A stretch of DNA of 64,000 nt from Enterobacter sp. JBIWA008. Lineage in GTDB: Bacteria; Pseudomonadota; Gammaproteobacteria; Enterobacterales; Enterobacteriaceae. The notes under the pieces are model-generated. The model made no database searches. It saw only the letters and a list, made by a program, of their open reading frames with translations, and had not been told where the DNA came from. The translations under genes were made by a program, and so were the position numbers. The stretch spans positions 2,046,001 through 2,110,000 of the forward strand of contig NZ_CP074149.1 in assembly GCF_019968765.1 (NCBI RefSeq). Direction: 5' to 3'. Below are positions 53,696-64,000 of this stretch, piece after piece (position 1 is the first letter of the stretch; each line of letters begins with the position of its first letter).

Positions 53696-53714
53696 AACAA
53701 TGATAATCATTATC
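53696..53714 (-). promoter_or_regulatory. Fur box of hemP-hmuRSTUV
   Basis: The 19-base element AACAATGATAATCATTATC matches the Fur consensus GATAATGATAATCATTATC at 17 of 19 positions. It lies 26 bases upstream of the hemP start, so the haem locus should be repressed when iron is plentiful. Confidence 0.93.
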
Positions 53715-53788
53715 AATAAACTGCAAATTGACGGCAAGCGTTTTTGTGAAAAAAGGGTGAGGGGATCAAATTTGGGGGTGAGGTGTGG

Positions 53789-53836
53789 TCTGATGCCCTC
53801 ACCCCAACCCTCTCCCACAGGGAGAGGGAGAAGGGC
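53789..53836. repeat. GC-rich interspersed repeat, copy 2 (GGGAGAGGG hairpin)
   Basis: TCTGATGCCCTCACCCCAAC followed by CCCTCTCCC-ACA-GGGAGAGGG, a perfect 9-bp hairpin. It matches the copy at 11862-11903 almost base for base over 40 bases. It lies directly after the aroH stop (read on the minus strand), between aroH and the Fur box. Confidence 0.78.
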
Positions 53837-53842
53837 TGAATT

Positions 53843-54889
53843 TCAGAAGCGCGTATCGACCGCAGACGCCAGCTTATCCAACAGCAGTTCGCTGTCTTCC
53901 CAGCTCAGGCACGGGTCGGTGATCGACTGGCCGTAAACCATCTGCTGTCCGGCAACGATTTTCTGCGTGCCTTCCTTGATGAAACTCTCGGCCATAATCC
54001 CTGCAACGGCGGTTGAACCGCTGCGGATCTGCTGGCAGATCTCATCGCAGACGTCCAGCTGGCGGCGATGCTGTTTCTGGCAGTTGCCGTGGCTGAAATC
54101 CACCACCAGATGTTCCGGCAGGTCGAACTCGGCCAGCGTTTCACAGGCCGCCGCAATATCTTGCGCATGGTAATTGGGTTTCTTCCCGCCGCGCATAATG
54201 ATATGGCCGTAAGGGTTACCGCTGGTCTGGTAGATGGTCATATGACCGCTTTTGTCCGGCGACAGGAACATGTGGCTGGCGCGGGCAGCGCGGATGGCAT
54301 CAACCGCGATACGGGTGTTGCCATCGGTCCCGTTTTTGAAGCCGACCGGGCAGGAGAGGGCGGAGGCCATCTCACGGTGGATCTGGCTTTCGGTCGTGCG
54401 CGCGCCAATCGCGCCCCAGCTTATCAGATCGGCGATAAACTGGCCGGTCACCATATCGAGAAACTCGGTCGCCGTCGGAACGCCCAGCTCGTTGACCTGT
54501 AAAAGCAGCTTCCGCGCCAGCTCGATACCGTGGTTAACGCGATAGCTGCCGTTGAGATCAGGATCGGAAATCAGGCCTTTCCAGCCCACCACGGTCCGCG
54601 GTTTTTCAAAGTAGGTACGCATCACGATCTCAAGGCGATGCTGGTGCTTATCCCGCAGTCCCTGAAGTCGTTTCGCATAATCCATCGCGGCATCCAGATC
54701 GTGGATGGAGCAAGGCCCAATCACCACCAGAAGACGTTTGTCTTCACCATTCAGGATTTTTTCAATGCGGCGGCGGGATGCCGTCACGTGTTCCGCGACG
54801 GCGGCGGAAACGGGGTGCCGCTGTGCCAGTTCAGCCGGCGTGACCAGGCTGTCAATGCGCGCAGTGCGGAGTTCATCGGTTTTATTCAT
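53843..54889 (-). CDS. aroH: 3-deoxy-7-phosphoheptulonate synthase, Trp-sensitive (AroH)
   Basis: A 348-residue type I DAHP synthase that joins phosphoenolpyruvate and erythrose-4-phosphate, the first step of aromatic amino-acid synthesis. The conserved LLVVIGPCSIHD (around 54-65), metal and PEP-binding GARTTESQIHREMASALSCPVGFKNGTDG (around 166-194) and VDFSHGNCQKQH (around 267-278) segments are intact. Position next to ppsR and the TrpR-like operator 140 bases upstream identify it as the tryptophan-sensitive isozyme rather than AroF or AroG. Confidence 0.95.
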   Translation of the reverse strand: MNKTDELRTARIDSLVTPAELAQRHPVSAAVAEHVTASRRRIEKILNGEDKRLLVVIGPCSIHDLDAAMDYAKRLQGLRDKHQHRLEIVMRTYFEKPRTVVGWKGLISDPDLNGSYRVNHGIELARKLLLQVNELGVPTATEFLDMVTGQFIADLISWGAIGARTTESQIHREMASALSCPVGFKNGTDGNTRIAVDAIRAARASHMFLSPDKSGHMTIYQTSGNPYGHIIMRGGKKPNYHAQDIAAACETLAEFDLPEHLVVDFSHGNCQKQHRRQLDVCDEICQQIRSGSTAVAGIMAESFIKEGTQKIVAGQQMVYGQSITDPCLSWEDSELLLDKLASAVDTRF

Positions 54890-55029
54890 GGAATGTCTCA
54901 GAAAATTTTTGCTTCATCGGCAGACTACCGGGAAGTGATGGGCATCACCTTAAACCAATCCCTGCTGATTTCAAGTTCGGGGCGATACCGCCCCGTGGTT
55001 GCAAATGATGATACCTGAATCTGAGCTAA

Positions 55030-55049
55030 TGTACTAGCATATTAGTACA
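55030..55049 (-). promoter_or_regulatory. TrpR operator of aroH
   Basis: TGTACTAGCATATTAGTACA is a near-perfect palindrome (7 matched outer bases on each side) resembling the TrpR recognition GNACTAG-N-CTAGTNC. E. coli aroH is repressed by TrpR at this position. The element overlaps the last codons of ppsR. Confidence 0.8.
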
Positions 55050-55875
55050 TGCGGCGATTAAGCCCCATGATGTCGAGAATTTTGGTGGCAATTTCTTCAA
55101 CCGAATAGTTGGTGCTGTTCAGCCACGGGATCTGGTTTTTGCGGTACAACGCTTCCACTTCGGAGACTTCCATCCGGCACTGGCGCATGGAGGCGTAGCG
55201 GCTGTTCTCGCGGCGCTCTTCGCGGATGGCCGCAAGGCGTTCCGGGTTGATCGTCAGGCCGAACAGCTTGTGCTGCAGCGGCTTGAGGGCGGCAGGCAGC
55301 ACCAGGTTATCCATGTCGTCGGCAATAAACGGGTAGTTTGCGGCGCGAATGCCAAACTGCATCGCCAGATAGAGGCTGGTCGGGGTTTTGCCGCAGCGCG
55401 ACACGCCAAGCAGGATCACCTGCGCCTGGTCGAGATTCCGCAGAGAGATCCCGTCGTCGTGGGCAAGGGTGTAGTCAATGGCGGCGATACGCGCGTCGTA
55501 TTTGGTCAGGTTGCCGGGGTTCAGCCCGTGGGTACGGTGGGCGATGGGGGTTGGGTCAAGCTTGAGTTCGCTTTGCAGCGGAGCCACCAGCGCCTGCACG
55601 ATATCCTGGCAGAAGCCTTCACTTTGCAGAATGATAGAGCGAATCTCCGGGATCACGATCGAGTAGAACACCAGCGGGCGGACGCCGGTCTGCTGGTAGA
55701 TGGCGTCAATCTGGTCCTTCACCGCTTTGGCGCGGCTCTCGTTTTCGACAAACGGCAGCGTGATGCTGTTAATCGAAACGGGAAATTGCGACATCACCGC
55801 GTGGCCCAGCACCTCGGCGGTGATTGCCGTACCATCAGAAATATAAAAAACGTGGCGATCGACAGCACTATCCAT
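55042..55875 (-). CDS. ppsR: PpsR, PEP-synthase regulatory kinase/pyrophosphorylase
   Basis: A 277-residue DUF299-family protein, the same length as in E. coli. It inactivates PEP synthase by ADP-dependent phosphorylation of a threonine beside the catalytic His and reactivates it by phosphorolysis. The P-loop [15 protein letters not shown] is around residues 150-165. The start at 55875 ([15 protein letters not shown]) is set by homology; seven further codons upstream are open. It is divergent from its target ppsA, with a 335-base spacer, and its stop overlaps the aroH operator. Confidence 0.95.
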   Translation of the reverse strand: MDSAVDRHVFYISDGTAITAEVLGHAVMSQFPVSINSITLPFVENESRAKAVKDQIDAIYQQTGVRPLVFYSIVIPEIRSIILQSEGFCQDIVQALVAPLQSELKLDPTPIAHRTHGLNPGNLTKYDARIAAIDYTLAHDDGISLRNLDQAQVILLGVSRCGKTPTSLYLAMQFGIRAANYPFIADDMDNLVLPAALKPLQHKLFGLTINPERLAAIREERRENSRYASMRQCRMEVSEVEALYRKNQIPWLNSTNYSVEEIATKILDIMGLNRRMY

Positions 55876-56210
55876 TTTACTCACCCTGAATATCATACGT
55901 AATTGTCTGAAAGCATAAATTAAAAAAGTAAATTACACAGCAAAGAACTTATCCTAATTATAAATGAAACGGTGTTTTTGATTTTACTGAAAAATGGATT
56001 TCATTTTTCAAATAGCGACTTTATTTTTGGGGTTTCTGGCTGAATATAGAGGAATCATCGGGTTATTGGCTGGTGGGAAAGTATCCGAAAAGTTGAAAAT
56101 TTAAATTGCTTACACGATTCACCGTTTTTTTAGCGGAAATAATTATGCCAGTATAAATACGTAGTCAGGTGTTTCTTACTCCGATCAAATATCACAAAAG
56201 GATTGTTTCG
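55876..56210. other. ppsR-ppsA divergent intergenic region
   Basis: An AT-rich spacer of 335 bases with no gene. It holds a Cra-like element (56108-56123) and, downstream of it, a TATAAA hexamer near 56153 that could be the ppsA -10. The long A/T tracts around 55915-56010 probably contain the ppsR promoter, which I cannot place precisely. Confidence 0.5.
56108..56123 (-). promoter_or_regulatory. Cra (FruR) site of ppsA
   Basis: Read on the minus strand, GGTGAATCGTGTAAGC closely matches the Cra consensus half TGAATCG and the known E. coli ppsA operator layout. Cra activates ppsA during gluconeogenesis. It lies 88 bases upstream of the ppsA start. Confidence 0.75.
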
Positions 56211-58589
<2,379 letters not shown>

Positions 58590-58605
58590 CCGCTTAAAAA
58601 CGGAT

Positions 58606-58636
58606 AAAGGCGAGGAGATATCTCCTCGCCTTTTTT
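58606..58636 (+). terminator. Terminator of ppsA
   Basis: AAAGGCGAGGAGA and TCTCCTCGCCTTT form a perfect 13-bp stem with a very small loop, followed by TTT. It starts 16 bases after the ppsA stop. Confidence 0.95.
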
Positions 58637-58693
58637 ATTTCACCTCTTATTTGCTCCTCATCACAAATAAAGTAAAAAACCAAATATCATAAT

Positions 58694-58738
58694 TTGTCTG
58701 TCAATTTAGACAATTGTTAGCGCGCAAACCGTTGCTAA
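58694..58738 (+). promoter_or_regulatory. Two inverted repeats upstream of the GPH-GH3 operon
   Basis: TTGTCT-GTCAATTT-AGACAA (58694-58713) has perfect 6-base arms; TTAGC and GCTAA (58717-58738) form a second dyad spaced by 12 bases. They lie 85-130 bases before the symporter start and look like operators for a sugar-responsive regulator. No regulator gene is adjacent, so the factor is unknown. Confidence 0.4.
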
Positions 58739-58822
58739 TACTTGAGCCTTACTGCGCATTTCCCTTAAGAAGATGCGCAACTGGTTGAAATACGTTTTAA
58801 CCTGATAAAAAGGCAAATAACA

Positions 58823-60223
58823 ATGACACTTTCCTCTGTATTGCGTACCAAAGATAAAATAGGTTATGGCTTAGGCGATATGGCCAGCGCGCTGGTCTGG
58901 CAAACGGCAACGTTATTTCTTGCCTATTTCTATACGGACGTTTTCGGTTTACCCGCGGCGATTATGGGTACCATGTTTCTGGTGGTGCGCGTGGTCGACG
59001 CCTTTGTCGACCCGTGTATTGGCGCACTGGTTGACCGTACCCGAACGCGTCACGGTCGCTTCCGTCCCTGGCTGCTTTGGTTTGCCATCCCGTTTGGCGT
59101 GAGCTGCCTGATTACCTTCTATGTGCCGGACGTTGGGCCGACGGCAAAAATCGTTTACGCCTGCCTGACCTACGCGATTTTAAGCCTGATTTACTCCGCG
59201 ATTAACGTGCCTTACTGCGCCATGCCCGGCGCGCTGACGCTGGACCCGCGCGAGCGTCACTCTCTGCAGTCGTGGCGCTTTGGCCTGTCGTTTATCGGCG
59301 GGCTGATCGTGACGGTTATCGCCCTGCCGCTGGTCTCACTGTTAGGCCAGGGCAACGTGCAGAAAGGCTATTTCTATGCCATGAGCCTGATGGGGCTGCT
59401 GGGAATTGTGCTGTTCTTCTGCTGTTTCCTGATGACCCGCGAGCGTTATTCTCCGCGCAATGATACTTCCGGCTCGATGCTCACCGATTTAAAACTGCTG
59501 GCCGGGAACAGCCAGTGGCGTATTGTGTTCCTGTTTAATATTTTGCTGTTAACGGCGGTGGTGACGCGCGGTTCCGCCACCATGTATTACGTGAACTACG
59601 TGCTGCTGCGTCCGGATCTTGTTTTTGCCTTTATTGTTTCCGGAATGGTCGCCTCCTTAAGCGGGGCATTATTATCTGAACGGCTGCTCGGGAAATTTGA
59701 CCGCGTACGCGCCTACCAGTGGACGATTATCTCCTTTGTGATTTTCGGCGCGCTGATTTTCTTCCTGCCCCCTTCACAGGTGTGGCCGATCTTTGGCCTT
59801 AACATCGTCTTTAGCTTTATTCAAAACCTCACCACGCCGCTGCAGTGGACCATGTTCTCCGATGTGGTCGACTACGAAGAGCATCGCAGCGGCCGCCGCC
59901 TGGACGGGCTGGTCTTCTCCACCGCGCTGTTTGCCATCAAGTTTGGCCTGGCGCTGGGCGGGGCGGTGGTCGGCTGGGTGCTTGGCATGGTGGACTACGC
60001 CCCGGGACAGGCAACCCAGGCGCCGAACGTTCTCTCGACCATCAGCGCGCTGTTCACCCTTATCCCATGCGCGCTTTTCCTCTGCATGGTCGCGCTTCTT
60101 GCCATCTACAAGCTCAACAGCCGGCTGGTGGATTCCATCGCCCGGGAGCTGGCCAGCAAGCGTGAGGTAAGACCCGACGCGGGGCAGCTCAGCCCGGCAA
60201 CCCCTTCCGCACTACAGGAGTAA
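58823..60223 (+). CDS. GPH-family glycoside:cation symporter
   Basis: A 466-residue member of the glycoside-pentoside-hexuronide (MelB/XylP/YicJ) family with twelve predicted helices. It opens with LRTKDKIGYGLGDMASALVW, the family hallmark, followed by the loop 2-3 motif GALVDRTRTRHGRFRPWLLW (about residues 67-86). A conserved SDVVDYEEHRSGRRLDGLVFS motif lies around 348-368. It would import an oligosaccharide or glycoside with a cation. The adjacent GH3 gene begins three bases after its stop, so the pair probably handles the same substrate. Confidence 0.87.
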   Translation: MTLSSVLRTKDKIGYGLGDMASALVWQTATLFLAYFYTDVFGLPAAIMGTMFLVVRVVDAFVDPCIGALVDRTRTRHGRFRPWLLWFAIPFGVSCLITFYVPDVGPTAKIVYACLTYAILSLIYSAINVPYCAMPGALTLDPRERHSLQSWRFGLSFIGGLIVTVIALPLVSLLGQGNVQKGYFYAMSLMGLLGIVLFFCCFLMTRERYSPRNDTSGSMLTDLKLLAGNSQWRIVFLFNILLLTAVVTRGSATMYYVNYVLLRPDLVFAFIVSGMVASLSGALLSERLLGKFDRVRAYQWTIISFVIFGALIFFLPPSQVWPIFGLNIVFSFIQNLTTPLQWTMFSDVVDYEEHRSGRRLDGLVFSTALFAIKFGLALGGAVVGWVLGMVDYAPGQATQAPNVLSTISALFTLIPCALFLCMVALLAIYKLNSRLVDSIARELASKREVRPDAGQLSPATPSALQE

Positions 60224-60226
60224 AAC

Positions 60227-62602
60227 ATGACGGCTATCTATAAGGACGCGGGACGTCCCGTGCACGAGCGCGTCGCCGACTTACTGGCGCGCATGACCCC
60301 GGAAGAGAAGTTCGCCCAGATGCATGCGTACTGGCTGATCCTCGATGAAAACGGTAACCACCGCGAGCGCAGCGACCTCAGCGATGAATTCGCCGGCGTG
60401 AGCGAGCAGGCTGCGCTGAGCGAACGGCTGAAGCTGGGCGTCGGGCAGATCACGCGTCCTCTGGGCACCCATATCGTTGACGCAAAAACCGGCGTGCGCG
60501 CCGCGAACCGCCTGCAGCGCATGATGATGGAAGAGACGCGGCTCGGCATTCCGGCGCTGTTCCATGAAGAGTGTCTGGTGGGGCTGCTGTGCAAAGACGC
60601 AACCCTGTTCCCGTCGTCATTGAACTACGGATCGACCTGGGACCCGGAGCTGGTGCAGCGGGCGGCAGAGCAGATTGGCAAAGAGGCGCGCTCCGTCGGC
60701 TGCCAGCAGGGGCTTGCGCCGGTGCTGGACGTGTCCCGCGACGTGCGCTGGGGGCGAACCGAAGAGACCTTCGGGGAAGATCCCTGGCTGGTGGGCGTGA
60801 TGGCGACCGCCTACGTGAAGGGCTTACAGGGCGATAAACGCGACCTGCTTGCGACGCTCAAGCATTACGTGGGGCACTCGTTCAGCGAAGGGGCGCGCAA
60901 TCACGCCCCGGTCCACCTGGGGGTCAGCGAGCTGAACGACACCTTCCTGCTGCCGTTTGAAATGGCGGTCAAGCTGGCCAATGCCGGTTCGGTTATGCCC
61001 GCGTACCACGATATTGATAACCAGCCGGGGCACAGCGACAGCTTCCTGCTGACCACCGTCCTGCGCGATCGGTGGGGGTTCGACGGGATTATTGTGGCGG
61101 ATTACGGCGGCGTCAGCCTGCTGCACCAGCATCACGGGATTTCCCACGATGCGGCCGAATCCGCCGCGCTGGCGTTCAACGCCGGGCTGGACGTTGAGCT
61201 GCCGAAAGATGACTGCGCGCGGCATCTGGCGGAAGCGGTAGCGCGCGGGCTGATCTCTATGGCCAAAGTCGATGAGATCGTGGCGCGCGTGCTGACGGAA
61301 AAATTCCGTCTGGGGCTGTTTGAAAAACCGTACGCGGATGAAAACGGTATCAATCTGCAAAACGATATGACCCGCCAGGCCGCGCGGGAGGTGGCGACGA
61401 AATCGATCACGCTGCTGGAAAACAACGGCATTTTACCGCTCGGCGGCAAACCCCGCGTGGCGGTGGTGGGGCCGACGGCAGACGATCCGCTGGCGCTACT
61501 GAGCGGCTACAGCTTCCCGGTGCATTTGATCATCAGCGATATGGTGGAAGAGACCTCGCAGGTCACGACCCCGCGCGCGGCGCTGGAGCGGTATCTCGGT
61601 GCCTCGAACGTTCGCTATGCCAAAGGGTGCCACATCATCGAAAAACGGATGGCGGGGGCACCCGTATTCCCGGGCGACAGCGGCGGCAAACCGATGCAGC
61701 AGTCGCCGGTATCGCAAAGTACCGTCCCGATCCCCGAGGCCGTGAAGGCAGCTCAGGAAAGTGACGTGGTAGTGGCCTGCGTGGGCGATCTCGCCGGGCT
61801 GTTCCAGAGCGGTACCGTGGGGGAAGGTTCCGATACCGATTCCCTGAACCTGCCGGGCGTGCAGCAACAGCTGCTGGGTGCGCTGGTGGCGACGGGCAAG
61901 CCGGTGATTGTCGTGATGACCGGCGGGCGTCCGTACAACCTGCAGGGGCTGGAAGATAAGGTCGCGGCGCTGATGATGGCGTGGGCGCCGGGGCAGGAGG
62001 GGGGCTGGGCGATTGCGGACGTGCTGACGGGGCGGGCGGAGCCGCAGGGGCGTCTGGTGGTGAGCGTGCCGAAAAGCGCCGGGGCAATGCCGTATTACTA
62101 CAATCACAAGCTCAAAAGCGGCGGCACGCCGTTTGCGTTCCATTTCGGTTCACGTTATCCGTTTGGCTTCGGCCTCGGCTGGACGACGTTTAGCTGGGGT
62201 GCAGCCCGCGTCGCCGAAAGCAGCGTGCCGGTCGACGGTGAGGTGGAACTCAGTGTGGATATCACCAATACCGGAGAGCGCAGCGGCAGCGAGGTGGTGC
62301 AGGTCTACGTCAGGGATAAGGTCGCTACGCAGGTGCGGCCGCTTCAGGAGCTGAAGGCCTTCCAGCGCGTCACGCTCTCACCGGGAGAAACCGCCACGCT
62401 CACCTTTACGCTGCCGGTTGAGATGTTCAACTTCACCCGTCGCGACGGGAAACGCATCGTTGAGCCGGGCGAGTTTGAGCTGCAGGTTGGCGCATCGTCG
62501 GCGGATATCCGCGAGGCGGTGACGGTCAGTGTGACAGGGGAAACGCGGGTGCTGCCTGCTGAGTGGCGGATGCTCAGTACCTGTGAGGTAAAACGCGCGT
62601 AG
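60227..62602 (+). CDS. Glycoside hydrolase family 3 enzyme (beta-glucosidase/xylosidase type), cytoplasmic
   Basis: A 791-residue GH3 enzyme. No signal peptide is present, so it should act in the cytoplasm on the glycoside brought in by the neighbouring symporter. The N-terminal barrel (about 15-375) carries DVSRDVRWGRTEETFGEDP, the KHYVGH substrate-binding motif near 205-212 and the nucleophile Asp in GIIVADYGGVSLL (around residue 289). The GH3 C-terminal sandwich follows (about 400-650, GDLAGLFQSGTVGEGSDTDSLNLPG), then an fn3-like domain (about 690-770). The E. coli chromosome lacks this gene at this site. Sugar specificity cannot be read from sequence. Confidence 0.88.
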   Translation: MTAIYKDAGRPVHERVADLLARMTPEEKFAQMHAYWLILDENGNHRERSDLSDEFAGVSEQAALSERLKLGVGQITRPLGTHIVDAKTGVRAANRLQRMMMEETRLGIPALFHEECLVGLLCKDATLFPSSLNYGSTWDPELVQRAAEQIGKEARSVGCQQGLAPVLDVSRDVRWGRTEETFGEDPWLVGVMATAYVKGLQGDKRDLLATLKHYVGHSFSEGARNHAPVHLGVSELNDTFLLPFEMAVKLANAGSVMPAYHDIDNQPGHSDSFLLTTVLRDRWGFDGIIVADYGGVSLLHQHHGISHDAAESAALAFNAGLDVELPKDDCARHLAEAVARGLISMAKVDEIVARVLTEKFRLGLFEKPYADENGINLQNDMTRQAAREVATKSITLLENNGILPLGGKPRVAVVGPTADDPLALLSGYSFPVHLIISDMVEETSQVTTPRAALERYLGASNVRYAKGCHIIEKRMAGAPVFPGDSGGKPMQQSPVSQSTVPIPEAVKAAQESDVVVACVGDLAGLFQSGTVGEGSDTDSLNLPGVQQQLLGALVATGKPVIVVMTGGRPYNLQGLEDKVAALMMAWAPGQEGGWAIADVLTGRAEPQGRLVVSVPKSAGAMPYYYNHKLKSGGTPFAFHFGSRYPFGFGLGWTTFSWGAARVAESSVPVDGEVELSVDITNTGERSGSEVVQVYVRDKVATQVRPLQELKAFQRVTLSPGETATLTFTLPVEMFNFTRRDGKRIVEPGEFELQVGASSADIREAVTVSVTGETRVLPAEWRMLSTCEVKRA

Positions 62603-62610
62603 TCAGGATA

Positions 62611-62715
62611 AAAAAAAGCCCATCGTGGGAGATGGGCAAAGACTACACACAGCAATTCGTTGTTTCACTCAGGGGATTTCCATGCTTATAAATCAAGGTG
62701 TTGATTTATAACCGT
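62611..62715 (-). ncRNA. rprA: RprA small regulatory RNA
   Basis: The 105-base minus-strand transcript begins ACGGTTATAAATCAACACC and carries the central GGAAATCCCCTGAGTGAAAC segment and the terminator GCCCATCTCCCACGATGGGC plus T-run. Apart from a few loop bases it is what I recall of E. coli RprA, and the length is identical. RprA is an Hfq-dependent RNA that opens the rpoS leader and also acts on csgD and other mRNAs; it is induced by the Rcs phosphorelay. The first hairpin pairs TTATAAATCAA with TTGATTTATAA. It lies directly after the GH3 gene, convergent with it, and upstream on the map of ydiK. Confidence 0.97.
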
Positions 62716-62721
62716 GTGCTA

Positions 62722-62764
62722 ATAGTAGGCATTGTGTTATTTAGCGTCGATCGGATTCGTCTCA
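62722..62764 (-). promoter_or_regulatory. rprA promoter with RcsB box
   Basis: On the minus strand, TACTAT (62727-62722) is seven bases from the predicted RNA start and serves as the -10. Upstream, GAGACGAATCCGATCG (within 62764-62748) resembles the RcsB box of E. coli rprA, GAGACGAATCTGATCG, with one change. Confidence 0.8.
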
Positions 62765-62888
62765 ATAGTTTAAGAGACGTAAAGATTTCTTGAGGTTATT
62801 AGCAGACTTACTGCTGAAAAGGCGGGTCTGACCAGTGATTAAGGAATAAATACTTTAGTATTGTTTAAGTATCATGTGGGGGAGTGTA

Positions 62889-62917
62889 GGCCGGGTGAGC
62901 GTCTGCGCCACCCGGCC
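62889..62917. repeat. REP-type palindrome at the ydiK 3' end
   Basis: GGCCGGGTG and CACCCGGCC flank AGCGTCTGCGC. This is the same palindrome class as at 18856-18883 and 41942-41969, here 8 bases after the ydiK stop on the minus strand. It probably protects the ydiK 3' end. Confidence 0.8.
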
Positions 62918-62924
62918 GCAGGGA

Positions 62925-64000
62925 TTAATGCGTGTTCTTCTCTTCCAGGTCTTCCAGTTCGCTCAAAATCACGTCCGGGTCTGTTCCCGGAGGCGGAATT
63001 TCATGCACCCAGGCAGAGAACAGCCGCCATGTGACGGCGAGCAGCACGGGGCCAATAAACAGGCCAATCATGCCAAAGGCAATCAGTCCGCCAATTACCC
63101 CGGAGAGGATCAGGATCAGCGGCAGGTCAGCACCCATGCGGATGAGGATCGGACGAATGACGTTATCCATGGTGCCGACCACGCAGCTCCAGACCAGCAG
63201 CACCGTTCCCCACGTGGTATCGCCCGTCCAGTAGAGCCAGATAATGCTGGGTACCAGCACCAGCAGCGGCCCCAGCTGCGCAAGACAGGTCATCAGCATG
63301 ATAACGGTGAACACGGTGGCGTACGGTACGCCGGAAATAGCCAGACCAATACCGCCCAGCACCGCCTGCACCAGCGCGGTGACCACCACGCCCAGCGCAA
63401 CCGCGCGCACGGCCTGCGCAGCCAGCAGCACCGCGGCGTCACCCCGTTTACCCGCCAGGCGAGTGGCAAAGTGACGAACGCCTAAAGCCACCTGCTCGCC
63501 GCGCCAGTAGAGCAGTGCGCTGAAGAGCAGCATCAGGGTACAGTGCATCATAAAGCGGCCGATATGCGCCGCCTGACCGACAAACCAGGTGGTGGTGGAG
63601 CCTATGTACGGACGGACTTTTGCCATCAGCGCGCTGCCGCCCATCTCCAGCAGGCTATGCCAGCCGCTGTAGAGTTTGGCCCCCACCAGCGGAATGCCTT
63701 TCAGCCAGGCGAGATCCGGCAGCGTCAGGTCACCGCTGCTAATGGCGCGAATAACCGGGCCACTGGAATCCACCAGGCTATTCACCAGCAGGGCAATAGG
63801 AATAATAAACAGCAGGAACAGCAGGAGCGTCATGACCAGTACGGCTAACCCGCGGCGGCCAAACAGCAGCTTCTGCAGGCGCAGCAGCAAAGGCCACGTG
63901 GCGACGACAACGGTCCCAGCCCACGCAAAGCCGAGAATAAAGGGTTGAACAATCCACAGACACGCAATAATCATGAGGGCCAGAAACAGCACCGACAGCA
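62925..64000 (-). CDS. ydiK: YdiK, AI-2E-family transporter (N terminus cut by window edge)
   Basis: About 358 residues are visible; comparison with the E. coli protein (370) suggests some 12-15 N-terminal residues lie beyond the right edge. An in-frame GTG at 63992 is internal, not the start. The protein is hydrophobic with about eight helices; blocks QPFILGFAWAGTVVVATWPL, VRPYIGSTTTWFVGQAAHIG and GVIGGLIAFGMIGLFIGPVLLAV are typical of the AI-2E/UPF0118 family. Relatives transport autoinducer-2 or ions; the substrate of YdiK is unknown. The C terminus (SELEDLEEKNTH) is charged and cytoplasmic. Confidence 0.93.
   Translation of the reverse strand, partial: LSVLFLALMIIACLWIVQPFILGFAWAGTVVVATWPLLLRLQKLLFGRRGLAVLVMTLLLFLLFIIPIALLVNSLVDSSGPVIRAISSGDLTLPDLAWLKGIPLVGAKLYSGWHSLLEMGGSALMAKVRPYIGSTTTWFVGQAAHIGRFMMHCTLMLLFSALLYWRGEQVALGVRHFATRLAGKRGDAAVLLAAQAVRAVALGVVVTALVQAVLGGIGLAISGVPYATVFTVIMLMTCLAQLGPLLVLVPSIIWLYWTGDTTWGTVLLVWSCVVGTMDNVIRPILIRMGADLPLILILSGVIGGLIAFGMIGLFIGPVLLAVTWRLFSAWVHEIPPPGTDPDVILSELEDLEEKNTH

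Overview
The window is a stretch of enterobacterial chromosome. Gene order follows the Escherichia coli region xthA-astCADBE-spy-ves-cho-nadE-osmE-chbBCARFG-katE-cedA-tcyP-ydjM-hxpB-yniB-yniA-ydiZ-pfkB-ydiY-thrS-infC-rpmI-rplT-pheMST-ihfA-btuCED-nlpC-ydiV-selO almost gene for gene, and resumes with aroH-ppsR-ppsA and rprA-ydiK. The high GC content, divergence from the E. coli proteins and inserted accessory blocks fit Enterobacter or a close relative. The species is inferred, not proven. I see no phage, transposon, CRISPR array, tRNA or rRNA.

Layout. 1-2.8 kb: end of an ynj-type ABC transporter operon (ynjC cut by the left edge, ynjB), a TVP38-family membrane protein and xthA, all on the minus strand. 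3.2-9.2 kb: the arginine succinyltransferase operon astCADBE behind a strong sigma-54 promoter. 9.6-13.4 kb: stress and repair genes (spy, ves, SOS-regulated cho, nadE, osmE). 13.6-18.9 kb: the chitobiose operon chbBCARFG with NagC-like and CRP-like sites and a ChiX-complementary segment between chbB and chbC. 18.9-28.8 kb: catalase HPII, cedA, cystine transporter, SOS gene ydjM, hxpB, yniB, yniA, ydiZ, pfkB, ydiY and two tiny membrane-protein genes. 29.3-36.5 kb: the translation cluster thrS-infC-rpmI-rplT-pheM-pheS-pheT-ihfA, dense in RNA-level controls. 36.6-41.9 kb: btuCED, nlpC, ydiV, selO.

Two accessory blocks sit between selO and aroH. The first (42.0-47.8 kb) encodes a predicted 3-hydroxybutyrate/acetoacetate route: a two-subunit CoA-transferase, thiolase, GntP-family permease and an SDR dehydrogenase, divergent from a LysR regulator. 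The second (47.8-53.7 kb) is a complete haem-uptake locus, hemP-hmuRSTUV, under a near-consensus Fur box. Then come aroH (TrpR operator), ppsR and ppsA (Cra-like site), a third accessory pair (GPH sugar symporter plus cytoplasmic GH3 glycosidase), the complete sRNA gene rprA, and ydiK cut by the right edge.

The window holds no obviously unprecedented system. The most interesting material is regulatory and small: the AUU start of infC, the pheM attenuator, the thrS operator hairpin with a UGU loop, the L20 operator, the ChiX trap, rprA, a terminator-like hairpin in the ydiY leader, two short membrane-protein genes (30 and 35 aa), and palindromes in front of the LysR gene and the glycosidase pair.
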